In this document: positions 28,648 to 37,792 of the stretch, one piece after another
How the letters are laid out: each line of letters begins with the position of its first letter
Position numbering within the stretch: position 1 is the first letter of the stretch
NCBI RefSeq assembly: GCF_002967715.1
Contig: NZ_PUIA01000068.1
Span: forward strand, 1-64,000
Length of the DNA stretch: 64,000 nucleotides
Direction: 5' to 3'
DNA from: Blastopirellula marina
Lineage (GTDB): Bacteria > Planctomycetota > Planctomycetia > Pirellulales > Pirellulaceae
Notes under the pieces: generated by a model
Told to the model about the DNA's origin: nothing
Database searches by the model: none
The model's input: only the letters and a program-made list of their open reading frames with translations
Position numbers and translations under genes: made by a program

Positions 28648-30069
28648 ATGGATAACACACGAACTCTTGATCGCCGCAATCTCTTACACTGGGGTGTCAA
28701 CGGTCTCGGAGCGACCGCCCTTGCCGTTTTACTGTCCCAAGACACAGCCTCCGCTGCAGACGCTTCACCAAAATTCATCCCCAAAGCCAAACGAGCGATT
28801 CACATCTGCTTAGTCGGTGGCTTAAGTCACGTCGACTCCTTTGATTACAAGCCAGAATTAAGGAAGATGCATGGGAAGTCCCTTCACACGGATGAACAGC
28901 CTGACGTTTTCTTCGGCCAGATCGGATTGCTGCGTGGCGAGGACTGGAAATTCCTACCACGTGGAAAGAGCGGCTTAATGATCTCGGAGATGTTTCCGCA
29001 CATCGCCGAGATGGCTGACGATTTGACCGTGCTGCGCAGCATGGAGTCGAAGTCGGCGAACCATACGCCGGCGTTGTTCCTGGCAAACAGCGGATTCGAG
29101 TTCAACGGTTTTCCTTCCATGGGAAGCTGGATATCTTACGGCATGGGGGTCGAGAATGAATCGCTACCTGCCTACGTCGTACTGAACGACGAACGAGGAG
29201 CGCCCAATACCGGGGCTTCAACTTGGAGCAGCGCTTTCCTTCCGTCAAGTCATCAAGGAGTCGTATTGGGTAGCGGCGAGAAACCAGTACGGGACTTGTT
29301 TCCGCCTGCATCGATTACTAGGGATGCCGATGCTGACACCCGGCATTTCATTCAAGCAGTCAACCAGCAACATTTGCACCGTAGTGGACTCAACGAGGCA
29401 TTGGCTGCTCGCCTGAAAAGTTACGAACTTGCCGCACAGATGCAGAGTTCCATTCCGACAGTCAGCAGTTTTGCGGATGAATCGCCAGCAACTCAACAGC
29501 TATACGGCATTCATCAGAAGGAAACGGCAGACATGGGCCGCCGCTGCCTGCTCGGTCGCCGACTACTCGAACAAGGCGTGCGTTTCGTACAGTTGTTTTC
29601 CGGCGGCCCTGTCGCCGGAAGTCCCCGTGCAAGCTGGGATGCCCACGAGAACGTCAAAGATAATCATACAATCGAAGCAGGTCGAATCGATCAACCTGTG
29701 GCAGCGCTTCTCAAGGATCTCAAGCAGCGGGGCATGCTTCAGGATACGCTTGTTCTATTTACAACCGAATTCGGTCGCACGCCATTTGCACAGTCAGCCG
29801 CAGATCAGGTTGGACCAGGCCGTGATCACAATCGCTATGGATTCAGTTGTTGGATGGCTGGCGCTGGCCTGAAGCCAGGCATAGCAGTTGGCAGCACCGA
29901 CGACATCGGCTGGAAAGCGGTCGAACGCCCGATTCCTTGGCACGACTTTCATGCCACGATCCTGCATCTGTTTGGAATCGACCACGAAGCACTCACCTTC
30001 TATCATAATGGCATCCAACGCCGTTTGACCAATGTCCACGGAAAGGTAGTGACCGAAGCGCTTGCCTAA
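28648..30069 (+). CDS. DUF1501 protein
   Basis: A 473-residue protein with a Tat-like N-terminus (RTLDRRNLLHWGVNGLGATA). It contains the family features CLVGGLSHVDSFDYKPEL, a long alkaline-phosphatase-like fold, RRLLEQGVRFVQLFSGG, SWDAHENV and the conserved TEFGRTPFAQ. DUF1501 proteins are sulfatase/phosphatase-fold proteins of unknown substrate and are nearly always paired with a DUF1549/DUF1553 gene, here immediately upstream (14 bases). It converges with the WD40 gene, 16 bases away. Confidence 0.92.
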   Translation: MDNTRTLDRRNLLHWGVNGLGATALAVLLSQDTASAADASPKFIPKAKRAIHICLVGGLSHVDSFDYKPELRKMHGKSLHTDEQPDVFFGQIGLLRGEDWKFLPRGKSGLMISEMFPHIAEMADDLTVLRSMESKSANHTPALFLANSGFEFNGFPSMGSWISYGMGVENESLPAYVVLNDERGAPNTGASTWSSAFLPSSHQGVVLGSGEKPVRDLFPPASITRDADADTRHFIQAVNQQHLHRSGLNEALAARLKSYELAAQMQSSIPTVSSFADESPATQQLYGIHQKETADMGRRCLLGRRLLEQGVRFVQLFSGGPVAGSPRASWDAHENVKDNHTIEAGRIDQPVAALLKDLKQRGMLQDTLVLFTTEFGRTPFAQSAADQVGPGRDHNRYGFSCWMAGAGLKPGIAVGSTDDIGWKAVERPIPWHDFHATILHLFGIDHEALTFYHNGIQRRLTNVHGKVVTEALA

Positions 30070-30085
30070 TGCTTGTGCTGGTATT

Positions 30086-31078
30086 CTAAAGCTGCCACAG
30101 TACGATCTTGCCATGGCCAACTGTGATCAACTTCCCCTGCTGGTCTTTCAGTCGAATATCATGGATGTGTGTCGACGTTTTGCTATCTCTGATCGTCTCG
30201 CCCGTGTCTGCATTGATGCACTTTACGAACCCCGCATGGTCGCCACCTGCGGCAATGAACCACTTTCCACTGGGATGGAATACTAACCGCTCGACAAGAC
30301 CTTTGTACGAATCGTCAGCCAATTGGTGTAATCGTTCACCTTTTTCCCAGTTAAAGATTTCAACCAACGACTTCCCACCGAGGTGATCGATATTTCCGAC
30401 ATGCCCCATGCCGCCAACAACCAACTGCTTGCTGTCCGGAGAAAAGGCCAGGCTTCGCACTCCACCGATCGAGTGAATGCGGGCCTTGGGGTCCCACGTA
30501 TACATATCAGGGGTTTCAATCGTTCTCACTTCTTTGCCAGAATGTAGATCCCAGATAACAACGTGACCAACCCTGTCAGACGTGGCCAAAAAGCGATCAT
30601 CCTGGCTGAACGCACAGCAGTACAGCATCGATGGAAAGTTGTTGGGGGTGGTTGTTTGATGCCCCTTGAGTTCATGCACAACGTTTCCATTGGTAGCATC
30701 CCACACGCGGCAGACCATATCATCGGAAACGGTGGCGAGAAACTTGCCATTGTGGGATAGCTCTATACGGCGAATCCACTTGGAATGAGCATCAATGCTT
30801 CGGATCTCGGCCTTTTTCTCCAGATCCCACCATTTCAGTTTGCCGTCGTAAGCTCCGGACACAAGTTGATCCCCAACTAGTTCCAGTCCCGTGACATAGC
30901 TTGTATGCCCAGACAGTTCGCTAACCTCGGCCTTTTCATCCTGGGCGTTCATTCGATGGACATTACTATCCGAGCTTCCTACAAGGACTTCCGATTCATT
31001 CAACGTAGCAACGCTAAACAGAATATCGCGTCGCGAAATTTCTTTGATCACTTTCAGGTTATTGGGATCGGCCGTCAT
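30086..31078 (-). CDS. WD40-repeat beta-propeller protein
   Basis: A 330-residue protein without an obvious signal peptide. Repeats ending in the Trp-Asp-type dipeptide can be followed: SGAYDGKLKWWDLEK, TVSDDMVCRVWDATN, TSDRVGHVVIWDLHS, VEIFNWEKG, plus less regular blades at either end, giving about seven blades. Such propellers act as binding platforms. It is the third gene of a minus-strand set with DUF1549/1553 and DUF1501, the common planctomycete triplet, so it may form a complex with them. If it really lacks export, that role would need a cytoplasmic step; the N-terminus may be misread. Confidence 0.88.
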   Translation of the reverse strand: MTADPNNLKVIKEISRRDILFSVATLNESEVLVGSSDSNVHRMNAQDEKAEVSELSGHTSYVTGLELVGDQLVSGAYDGKLKWWDLEKKAEIRSIDAHSKWIRRIELSHNGKFLATVSDDMVCRVWDATNGNVVHELKGHQTTTPNNFPSMLYCCAFSQDDRFLATSDRVGHVVIWDLHSGKEVRTIETPDMYTWDPKARIHSIGGVRSLAFSPDSKQLVVGGMGHVGNIDHLGGKSLVEIFNWEKGERLHQLADDSYKGLVERLVFHPSGKWFIAAGGDHAGFVKCINADTGETIRDSKTSTHIHDIRLKDQQGKLITVGHGKIVLWQL

Positions 31079-31125
31079 GCGTATCGCCTAAAGGAGGTTT
31101 CTTTGAAAATCGTCCTATGCCTGCG

Positions 31126-32424
31126 TCATGCGAGCACTTCCGTTACGGCAGAAGCTTCTTCATGAACCAGGGGAATCGGGCGAGAGCCGACGTAGTACTC
31201 GCTGTGGGGATCGATTCCGAGCGCCATATAGATTGTGGCAAACAAATCACCAGCATCGATCTCGCCATCTTTCACCGTTTGACCATCTTCATCCGTAGCT
31301 CCGTAGACCATGCCTCCCTTGATACCGCAACCCGAAAGTGTGCAACTCCAAGCGCTCGCAAAGTGATCACGTCCTAGGCTGGCATTAATTTGAGGAGTCC
31401 TTCCGAATTCCGACAGTGTGACGACCATCGTATTCTCAAGCAGGCCCCGCTGCTTGAGGTCGTCCAGCAACACCGACATAACGTGATCCAACTCGGAAAC
31501 TAGTTCCAGATGGGTTTCGAAATTCTGTCCATGGCTATCCCACCACGCACGTGACACCTTTACAAACGGTGTCCCCGCTTCGACCAACCGTCGAGCGATC
31601 AAGCATTGCTCGGCAAACAGCGAGGGACCGTAGCGTTCCCGTATCGATTGCGGTTCCTCTGAGATGTCGAACAGCTTGTCGCTGGACATCAAGCCACGCA
31701 CTCGGGAATATGCTTCGTTGTGGCTACGTAGACTGTTCGAATGCCGATACTCGATGAATCGGTTACTCAGTAATTCTCGCAATTCATGTCTTTGCTTGTG
31801 CTCCAGATCCGAGATCGATTCGAGACGCGCCAGGTCTTCAGGCCTGGAATTGGTCGTCAGCGACATGGGTAAGTAACGCGCGCCCAGGAAGCCTGCTTGT
31901 CCGACCGCATTCCCTCGCCCTTCGGTCGCGGTATAGAACGACACATTGTCGGGCACTTTACTATCCCTGCTTCCTAGTTCGCGGGCCAATACCGCACCCA
32001 AGTCAGGAAACTGGACTGTTGCCTCATCGCGTCTTCCCAGATGCATCATGCGGGCTGCACCACCATGCGATCCGTCTTTGGTGTTCAACGAACGAATAAT
32101 CGCCGTGTCATCCATACACCGGGCCATCTTAGGCATTAGTTCCGAAATGTGAATGCCTGGCACGGAAGTGGGGATCGCGGCAAAAGGTCCGCCGGTGGGA
32201 CGTCTCGGTTTGGGATCCCATGTTTCGAGTTGGCTGGCACCACCGGCCAACCAGAGCAAGATGACCCGTTTATCTTGTTTCTTCAACTCGGCTGCTAAGG
32301 CCGGCTCGCGCAACAGGTTCAACGCGGACATAGATCCAGCGGTTGCGGCAGCCGTACCAAGAAAGCCGCGTCGGCTGATTCGATGTTCTTCTGAACCGCA
32401 GAACCAATTGCGTCGTTTCGACAT
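31126..32424 (-). CDS. DUF1501 protein, second copy
   Basis: A 432-residue protein with a Tat signal (HRISRRGFLGTAAATAGS). Core features are LLWLAGGASQLETWDPKP, SLNTKDGSHGGAARMMHLGRR, RRLVEAGTPFVKVS and the family's TLSEFGRTPQIN. It differs clearly from the copy at 28648 and is thus an older paralogue rather than a recent duplicate. It lies 59 bases after the DUF1549/1553 gene and 47 bases before the WD40 gene. Confidence 0.92.
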   Translation of the reverse strand: MSKRRNWFCGSEEHRISRRGFLGTAAATAGSMSALNLLREPALAAELKKQDKRVILLWLAGGASQLETWDPKPRRPTGGPFAAIPTSVPGIHISELMPKMARCMDDTAIIRSLNTKDGSHGGAARMMHLGRRDEATVQFPDLGAVLARELGSRDSKVPDNVSFYTATEGRGNAVGQAGFLGARYLPMSLTTNSRPEDLARLESISDLEHKQRHELRELLSNRFIEYRHSNSLRSHNEAYSRVRGLMSSDKLFDISEEPQSIRERYGPSLFAEQCLIARRLVEAGTPFVKVSRAWWDSHGQNFETHLELVSELDHVMSVLLDDLKQRGLLENTMVVTLSEFGRTPQINASLGRDHFASAWSCTLSGCGIKGGMVYGATDEDGQTVKDGEIDAGDLFATIYMALGIDPHSEYYVGSRPIPLVHEEASAVTEVLA

Positions 32425-32483
32425 TGTTATTCTCCTGACTCAAATGGGCTGGAAACCCAATCCGGGGTCCGGTTTATGGGCGG

Positions 32484-34136
32484 CTAATAATTGAATCGAC
32501 ACTCGCTGCCAGTCAACATGGCCCAAACCATCTGACCAATGGCCTCGTCCCGATGGTCCGCACGACCTTCCAGGTATCCAACCAGTGCCGCCTGTTCGTC
32601 GGGATCAGGCAAGCGATTCCAGATCGACATCGTGGCCATGCGTACCAATTCGCTCGTGTCACCGATCTTCTTCAGTTTGCCAATGAGCATGTCATTGGAA
32701 TCCCTAAGAAGCTCGTTGCGGATTCGTTCGTTGTTGGAAAATAATAGGGCCTCAGCGACACCAATCTGAAAGTCGGTCCCAGGATGTTCTATCTTCTGCG
32801 CAAGCCCACGCGCCGCGATCTCCAAGTTGCCTAAGCGAGTTTCCACGTCATCAGCCTTTTGATCGGTACCCAGCAGGTCGGGATTCGCGGTGGCCACGCG
32901 CAAGAGCGTGGCATATTGGTAAGGGGTCAAGGGGCGCACGCTGCCAACAGCGAACATGTCTGGGTCCGGTCTGGAATCCCCTGTCCAAATACTAGAGCGG
33001 CAATATGCCTCGCTGGAAACAATGCCACGGACCAACCGGGTCAAGTTGAAATTGTGGTTTACAAGATCGCGGGCAAGCCACTCCAGTAGCTCTGGATGAC
33101 TCGCTGGATTCTCTGGATGCATCTGGTCCAGAGGCATCACCAGCCCACAACCAAAGAAACGATTCCATACCTTGTTGACAATTGCCTTGGCGAAATAATT
33201 GTTCTCGCCCGATCTCAAGGCGACTTCGACTAACTGTTCACGGCGACTGAATCTGGGCGCAGGGGGAGCTTGCTTCTGCTTCTTCAACTCCTCCAACATC
33301 TTCTTCTCTTCCTTCTTAGCCTCATCATCTGGCTCGGAAAACTCTGGCTCTTCCAGTACGGTACCGGTCAAGAACATCAATCTGGCTTCTCGAGTTTCGC
33401 CCTTGGTCGTCTGATAGGACACCAACCCGTATTCACGTTCGCCAAGCAAACCGCCGTTATCAAAAGTGCGGTTGAAGAACGATTTCATTCCGAAGAAGCG
33501 ATCCTGGCTCCATTCGAAGACATCCGGGTGATCGTGACACTGAGCACAGCTAACATTAACGCCGAAGAAAGTGACGCTGACATCATTCGTCAAACGATCG
33601 AGATCGCTGACCCTTGTTTTCACAAATTGCAGAGCACCTTTTTGCTCTGGATCATCCTCTTGCCCCAGCATGATCTCTCGGTACATTTGGTCCCAGGGAC
33701 GATTCTCAGCAAATGCCGGCAACAGGTACTCGCGCAGACTGGTCTTGCTATCTGGCATCAACAAGGCGTCGAACTCGTTTACTTGATGGCGAACGAATGC
33801 AGGTGACCCGATAAGCCGATTAATTAAATTCTGCCGCTTGTATTCGTCGGTGTCGGCAAGATAATTGGCCGTCTCGCTGCTGGTCGGAATGCGTCCTGCC
33901 AGATCGAGCGTCGTACGCCGGAGCACATTCGCGTCATCGGCAGTCGGAGCCGGTTGTATCTTCTCCTGCTTCAAACGTGCAGAAACGTAATGGTCGACTA
34001 CTTCGGCGATCGACCGATCCTCTGGTAGAAGCTCATCTCCGAAAATGGCCGACGGGACATTCGATACCAGGAAGGCAATCGCGAGGATGAAACATCCTAA
34101 GCGCATCAGCAGCGCGCATTGACGAGCCAGTGCCAT
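32484..34136 (-). CDS. DUF1549/DUF1553 protein without the N-terminal haem domain
   Basis: A 550-residue exported protein (signal LMRLGCFILAIAFLVSNV). It starts directly with DUF1549 (RRTTLDLAGRIPTSSETANYL), keeps the internal haem-type motif SCAQCHDHPDVFEWSQ, and ends with DUF1553 (AIVNKVWNRFFGCGLVMPLD, SHPELLEWLARDLVNH). The PSCyt1 and LamG parts of the paralogue at 25601 are absent. A charged, low-complexity linker (KKEEKKMLEELKKQKQAP) separates the two domains. First gene of the second DUF1549-DUF1501-WD40 set. Biochemical role unknown. Confidence 0.92.
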   Translation of the reverse strand: MALARQCALLMRLGCFILAIAFLVSNVPSAIFGDELLPEDRSIAEVVDHYVSARLKQEKIQPAPTADDANVLRRTTLDLAGRIPTSSETANYLADTDEYKRQNLINRLIGSPAFVRHQVNEFDALLMPDSKTSLREYLLPAFAENRPWDQMYREIMLGQEDDPEQKGALQFVKTRVSDLDRLTNDVSVTFFGVNVSCAQCHDHPDVFEWSQDRFFGMKSFFNRTFDNGGLLGEREYGLVSYQTTKGETREARLMFLTGTVLEEPEFSEPDDEAKKEEKKMLEELKKQKQAPPAPRFSRREQLVEVALRSGENNYFAKAIVNKVWNRFFGCGLVMPLDQMHPENPASHPELLEWLARDLVNHNFNLTRLVRGIVSSEAYCRSSIWTGDSRPDPDMFAVGSVRPLTPYQYATLLRVATANPDLLGTDQKADDVETRLGNLEIAARGLAQKIEHPGTDFQIGVAEALLFSNNERIRNELLRDSNDMLIGKLKKIGDTSELVRMATMSIWNRLPDPDEQAALVGYLEGRADHRDEAIGQMVWAMLTGSECRFNY

Positions 34137-34480
34137 GATTCAATACCCGGAAAACGAGGAGATCGACGGTGCGCCGATCGGAGTAGTGCGAGGGAAGTTG
34201 GAGGGGAGTAGATGCGGAGAAAGGCGAACGCCTGATGGCAATGATAGCGAATTCCGTCAAAAGTTTCCATAAAAATATGACACAAGAATATGTCGGCGAA
34301 ACCATCCGCTTCAATGTTGCCAATGGAAAGATAGAACGTTTACAAAGGATGCAGGCCTTCGCCGCTTGTCATCGAACTCGACTATTAAATCCGCTCTACA
34401 GTTTGTTGACAGTCTGCTTGATGTTGAATCGATTCCACAGTCTGCCGATCCGAGCCAGCCAGTGCTTGAGCAAGCCGACT
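34137..34480. other. Gap with no supported gene
   Basis: This stretch lies upstream of the DUF1549/1553 gene on the minus strand and downstream of the DUF1552 relic. It should contain the promoter for the minus-strand set. A short frame on the minus strand (LLKHWLARIGRLWNRF near 34400-34480) has no identified family. Nothing else is seen. Confidence 0.5.
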
Positions 34481-35117
34481 TCATTTGGCGAGCCCAACAT
34501 CAAGCGACCCAAAATGATCGACCCCGCTGCCATAGGCGTTGAGAAGCGTTGTGTACCAGTTGCCTAGTATCATATGCCCATCTTGCCCGTAGTTTGGCAG
34601 TTGGATGTAACGTCTCCCCAGGTCGAGCCGGCAGTTATCTCCGGCCATCAAGATGAAAGGGTATTTGGTCCCGTGCGAGTGTTATGCGTTTCGCCAGAGC
34701 CTGGAAAGTAAAACACCATCGTGTTGTCGAACATGCCCCCGCTGCCTTCTGGGATGCTATTGCGCCACAGATCGTCACGCAATCAACCGGCCAGTAGTTT
34801 AGGCGTTCTCTGTGGCAGCTGACCTGAATCCTCAGGGGGCATCAGCCCAAAAAAGAGCTGGTCCTGGACACGGTTCATTAAACTGAGTTCCGATTCGACG
34901 TCGAGTTGATGAAGGTTATCGAGGCGCACTCCCCCTTCGCTAGCGTCCTCGCCATGGCAATCATTGCAATACTTTTTCAATGCACCCTGAACTTCCAGGG
35001 GTACAGGAATCGACGCCTTGGGTTCCGCTTCGACCAGTTGCGACCCAGCCAGCAAAACAATAAGCGCCGTCAGCCAAAGTGTTTTCGCTGGTTGCCTAAT
35101 CTTCTGTTTCGAGCGAA
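34481..35117 (-). pseudogene. PSCyt/DUF1552 relic produced by a large deletion
   Basis: The minus strand begins with a signal peptide (TLWLTALIVLLAGSQLVEA) and a haem domain (ALKKYCNDCHGEDASEGGVR, FFGLMPPEDSGQLP) as in DUF1592-type cytochrome genes. After a TGA at 34783-34785 the same frame continues directly into the C-terminal end of a DUF1552 protein (MFDNTMVFYFPGSGETH). A frameshift near 34670 then leads to HSHGTKYPFILMAGDN, RYIQLPNYGQDGHMILGNWY and TTLLNAYGSGVDHFGSLD. The missing middle would comprise most of a cytochrome gene and the start of its DUF1552 neighbour, so a multi-kilobase deletion fused them. No intact start was found; the reading starts within the end of the esterase gene upstream. 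Confidence 0.85.
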
Positions 35118-37013
35118 TTACCGCGAGGTGCTTTGAGCCGTTTCCAAGACCGCTTTTGCCTCTTCAATTCGCCGCATCTCATCTTGCTTGCGGAGAGCTT
35201 GAAGGATCTTCCCCCGATCTGCGCGAGAAATCGGTAGCTCGGTTTCCTCACTGACCACACCCTTGGGAACAAACTCCAACGCCCAATTGTCACTCCGCTG
35301 CGTAGCGAATGGCAGATCCAAATTGCCGATTGCCTGCAGATTAGCCAATGGATTTCGACCCCAGGCGTAGCGAAATTGAGTCGGCTCAGGGACCATGGGG
35401 CTGGTCAGTACAAGCTGACGTCGATCGTACTGCGTTCGCCCTCGGTCATCCTGGCCTTTTACCGCGTAGGTAACGTTTGCGGGATGAAACTTGCGGTCTT
35501 CTCCCGCAATCGCAAAGCCCTCGATACTTCCTTCTTCCGGGTCTCCGACCTCAGTATTAAATGCAAGACGCATCTCGTTACCAACTGTCTCGATACCGTC
35601 CAGCATGGGTGGCTTCCATTGAAGCTGCTGATCGAATCCGTACTGGGTTGCCAGGGCCCAACGTGCAATGCGTTCGCCAGCCGGCAGCTTGACCTGCGGA
35701 TGGTACCATCGGCGGCGGAGGTCATACGTGCTTACAAAACCGATTTGCCTATCATCCGCACGGTAGAGTTCCAAAAACGTTTCGTACTGCGCGGCACGTA
35801 TCTCGATTCCCGCGTCAAACATCATTTCGCAATAGTTATCATGCGTTTGTGGATCGCCCGCCGTGCAGAGTGAAAGAATGCCAAACGGCATGTCAGGCGT
35901 ACTGAAAGCTCTTCGCCATGCCATGATCATTTCGGGAAAAACATCACGGTACATTTCTGCACCAGGTGAGCCATCAAAAGCATTGTTGAAACCTTGATGG
36001 AAGATCGCTCCCTTGATAGACAGGCCGGCTAACGGAGCGACCATTCCCGAGTAACAATTGCCAGGATAGTTGGCATCGCCCAGCGGACCAATCCGCAAAT
36101 CATCAGGAGATTTCAGGCGATCGGCAGGGATTGGCTTCCCTTCTTCACGCTGCTTCTTGAGCCACTGATTGTGCTGCTCGATGCGTTTGTTCAGGTCATC
36201 TTGGGCATTCCATTCCGCAACCTTGGTATCGAACTGCAGCAGCTTGGCCTGGGTTGGTTTGCTGTCAAGTGAGCGAAGAATACTCAATGGAGTCCAAGTC
36301 TCGACCGTAGTTCCACCTCGACTGGCATCAATCACCCCGATTGGAACGTTGCTTGCCATATGAATGCGACGGGCAAACACATATCCGATGGCTGATAGCT
36401 CCCTTACAATCTCCGGCGTGCAGACATCCCAGTCTCCCTTGCGAAAGTGACGACTAGACCAGTCGCTCCACTGATGCAACCGGGCAAAACTCTGCTTTTC
36501 TTCCGGGCCCTGGTCGTGTGGAATCGACAGAATCCGAATCGAGGGAAAGTTGGCCGACACTATTTCCAGTTGCCCATTTTCGACCTTGGACAACTCAAAC
36601 TCCATATTGCTTTGGCCACCGAGAACCCAAACATCACCGATCAGTAGATTGTCGAGCACTAGTGTCTCGTTTTCACCGCGGATCGTCATCTCTTGTGGCG
36701 TATGGTTGGCTGCCATTGCTGTAAGGGATACTTTCCAGGCACGATCCTTGCCTGCTGATGCTGTCGCCGTCTGACCTGCGAAGCTGACAGTGACTTTTTC
36801 GCCAGGCTTCGCCCATCCCCAGATATGGATCGGCTTATCGCGTTGCAGAACCATATTGGTCTGGAATAGATTACTCACGCAAAGTCCATCGCCTATCGCA
36901 GGGACATCGATGACGTCTTCGCGCGGCATCTTCTGGGCAAGTAACTGCTGCGTGAAGATCATGCTGATCCCTAGGATGATACAAACCATCCATTGCCGTA
37001 TTTTTGTCTTCAT
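35118..37013 (-). CDS. Secreted sialate O-acetylesterase-like (SASA) esterase
   Basis: A 631-residue enzyme with a signal peptide (MVCIILGISMIFTQQLLA). A beta-sandwich N-terminal part (GWAKPGEKVTVSFAGQTA) precedes the SASA/SGNH domain with the nucleophile Ser135 in LGGQSNMEFE. Supporting segments are VPIGVIDASRGGTTVETW, NCYSGMVAPLAG and FHQGFNNAF. The C-terminal portion (about 500-631) is another beta-rich domain. Family members remove O-acetyl groups from sialic acids or from plant and algal polysaccharides such as xylan; the latter fits this window better. No obvious operon partner apart from the relic at its 3' end. Confidence 0.88.
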   Translation of the reverse strand: MKTKIRQWMVCIILGISMIFTQQLLAQKMPREDVIDVPAIGDGLCVSNLFQTNMVLQRDKPIHIWGWAKPGEKVTVSFAGQTATASAGKDRAWKVSLTAMAANHTPQEMTIRGENETLVLDNLLIGDVWVLGGQSNMEFELSKVENGQLEIVSANFPSIRILSIPHDQGPEEKQSFARLHQWSDWSSRHFRKGDWDVCTPEIVRELSAIGYVFARRIHMASNVPIGVIDASRGGTTVETWTPLSILRSLDSKPTQAKLLQFDTKVAEWNAQDDLNKRIEQHNQWLKKQREEGKPIPADRLKSPDDLRIGPLGDANYPGNCYSGMVAPLAGLSIKGAIFHQGFNNAFDGSPGAEMYRDVFPEMIMAWRRAFSTPDMPFGILSLCTAGDPQTHDNYCEMMFDAGIEIRAAQYETFLELYRADDRQIGFVSTYDLRRRWYHPQVKLPAGERIARWALATQYGFDQQLQWKPPMLDGIETVGNEMRLAFNTEVGDPEEGSIEGFAIAGEDRKFHPANVTYAVKGQDDRGRTQYDRRQLVLTSPMVPEPTQFRYAWGRNPLANLQAIGNLDLPFATQRSDNWALEFVPKGVVSEETELPISRADRGKILQALRKQDEMRRIEEAKAVLETAQSTSR

Positions 37014-37792
37014 AGGAACGGTCTATTGGTAGGCAAAGCAATTAGGAGGGATGTTGTAGGGCGACAAAACACTGCGAAGAAACGGTAGACCTGCTGTTTC
37101 CATTAAATGAAACGAGCGATGCAGTGATCGGCGAGGTCTGCCCCAAACCTCGCCAATCATGCAACGCAGTCCTAAGCGGCATATTTTGAGCAAGGATCAT
37201 TCTCTTCTCGCTCAAAACTCTCCCGCCGCTCGACCGTCTTATCGATCTCCCAACATTCGGTAGGACCCCAGGCGTCTGCCACAGGTCCAGTAGCAAATGC
37301 TGTCCACAAATATTTTGAACCGAAGTATTTACACACACGAATTGAGCCCACTGAATTGAAAGCCTCTAGAACCACAACGTTTTGTATTCGGGTTGCTCAA
37401 GCCAAAGTTGTGTGAATCCTTGATCGTGCTTGCGATACAGGAAGGGTGAACGCTTGTACCAGGCTTTTTTCGGACCAATAGCGAACCCAGCCATTTCACA
37501 ATCTCATAGCGTTTGTACTTATCCCCTCAATCACTTTCGTATTCGTTTCTCAATTCAATAAAGTGGAATAAGAGAACGTACCAACCGAGCTCTGCATTCC
37601 CCTCCACCGGGCATCGAATCGAGAAGACCGGCCGGCAGGGATCGAAAGTTGTCAGATCGAAGCGTATGGACAAATTTGGAGTGATCGTGAACAAACCAAC
37701 GGATTCCGCGGCACCGAAGACCATCCCTAGGCTAATATTAATAGCTCTTAACCTTGTTTTCAGGAAAAACATCCTCGTTTTTAGGAATACCT
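37014..37792. other. Gap between esterase and XylR-like regulator
   Basis: About 780 bases with divergent flanking genes, so promoters for both are expected. It contains a possible decayed minus-strand gene (37172-37494, listed separately). The segment 37500-37790 shows no coding pattern; an AT-rich block (TAATATTAAT near 37730) may belong to the promoter of the regulator. Confidence 0.5.
37172..37494 (-). pseudogene. Possible decayed small gene, family unknown
   Basis: A 42-codon frame from the ATG at 37494 (MAGFAIGPKKAWYKRSPFLY at the start) ends at a TAG at 37368-37366. A second frame, shifted, follows directly to 37172 and reads KYLWTAFATGPVADAWGP. Both look like protein and together would give about 105 residues if one frameshift were repaired. 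No family is recognised. It may be a fragment of a larger lost gene. Confidence 0.25.

Noticed and set aside
31090-31163. A perfect AAAGGAGG on the plus strand before a TTG and a 20-codon peptide
   Set aside because: It is antisense to the end of the DUF1501 gene and the gap before the WD40 gene; the short peptide has no support and the motif is probably chance.
3199-33414. Antisense open frames of 60-180 codons within genes, for example 33270-33806 in the DUF1549 gene and 6159-6521 in the MFS gene
   Set aside because: They mirror the codon bias of the true genes on the opposite strand and encode no recognisable motif.
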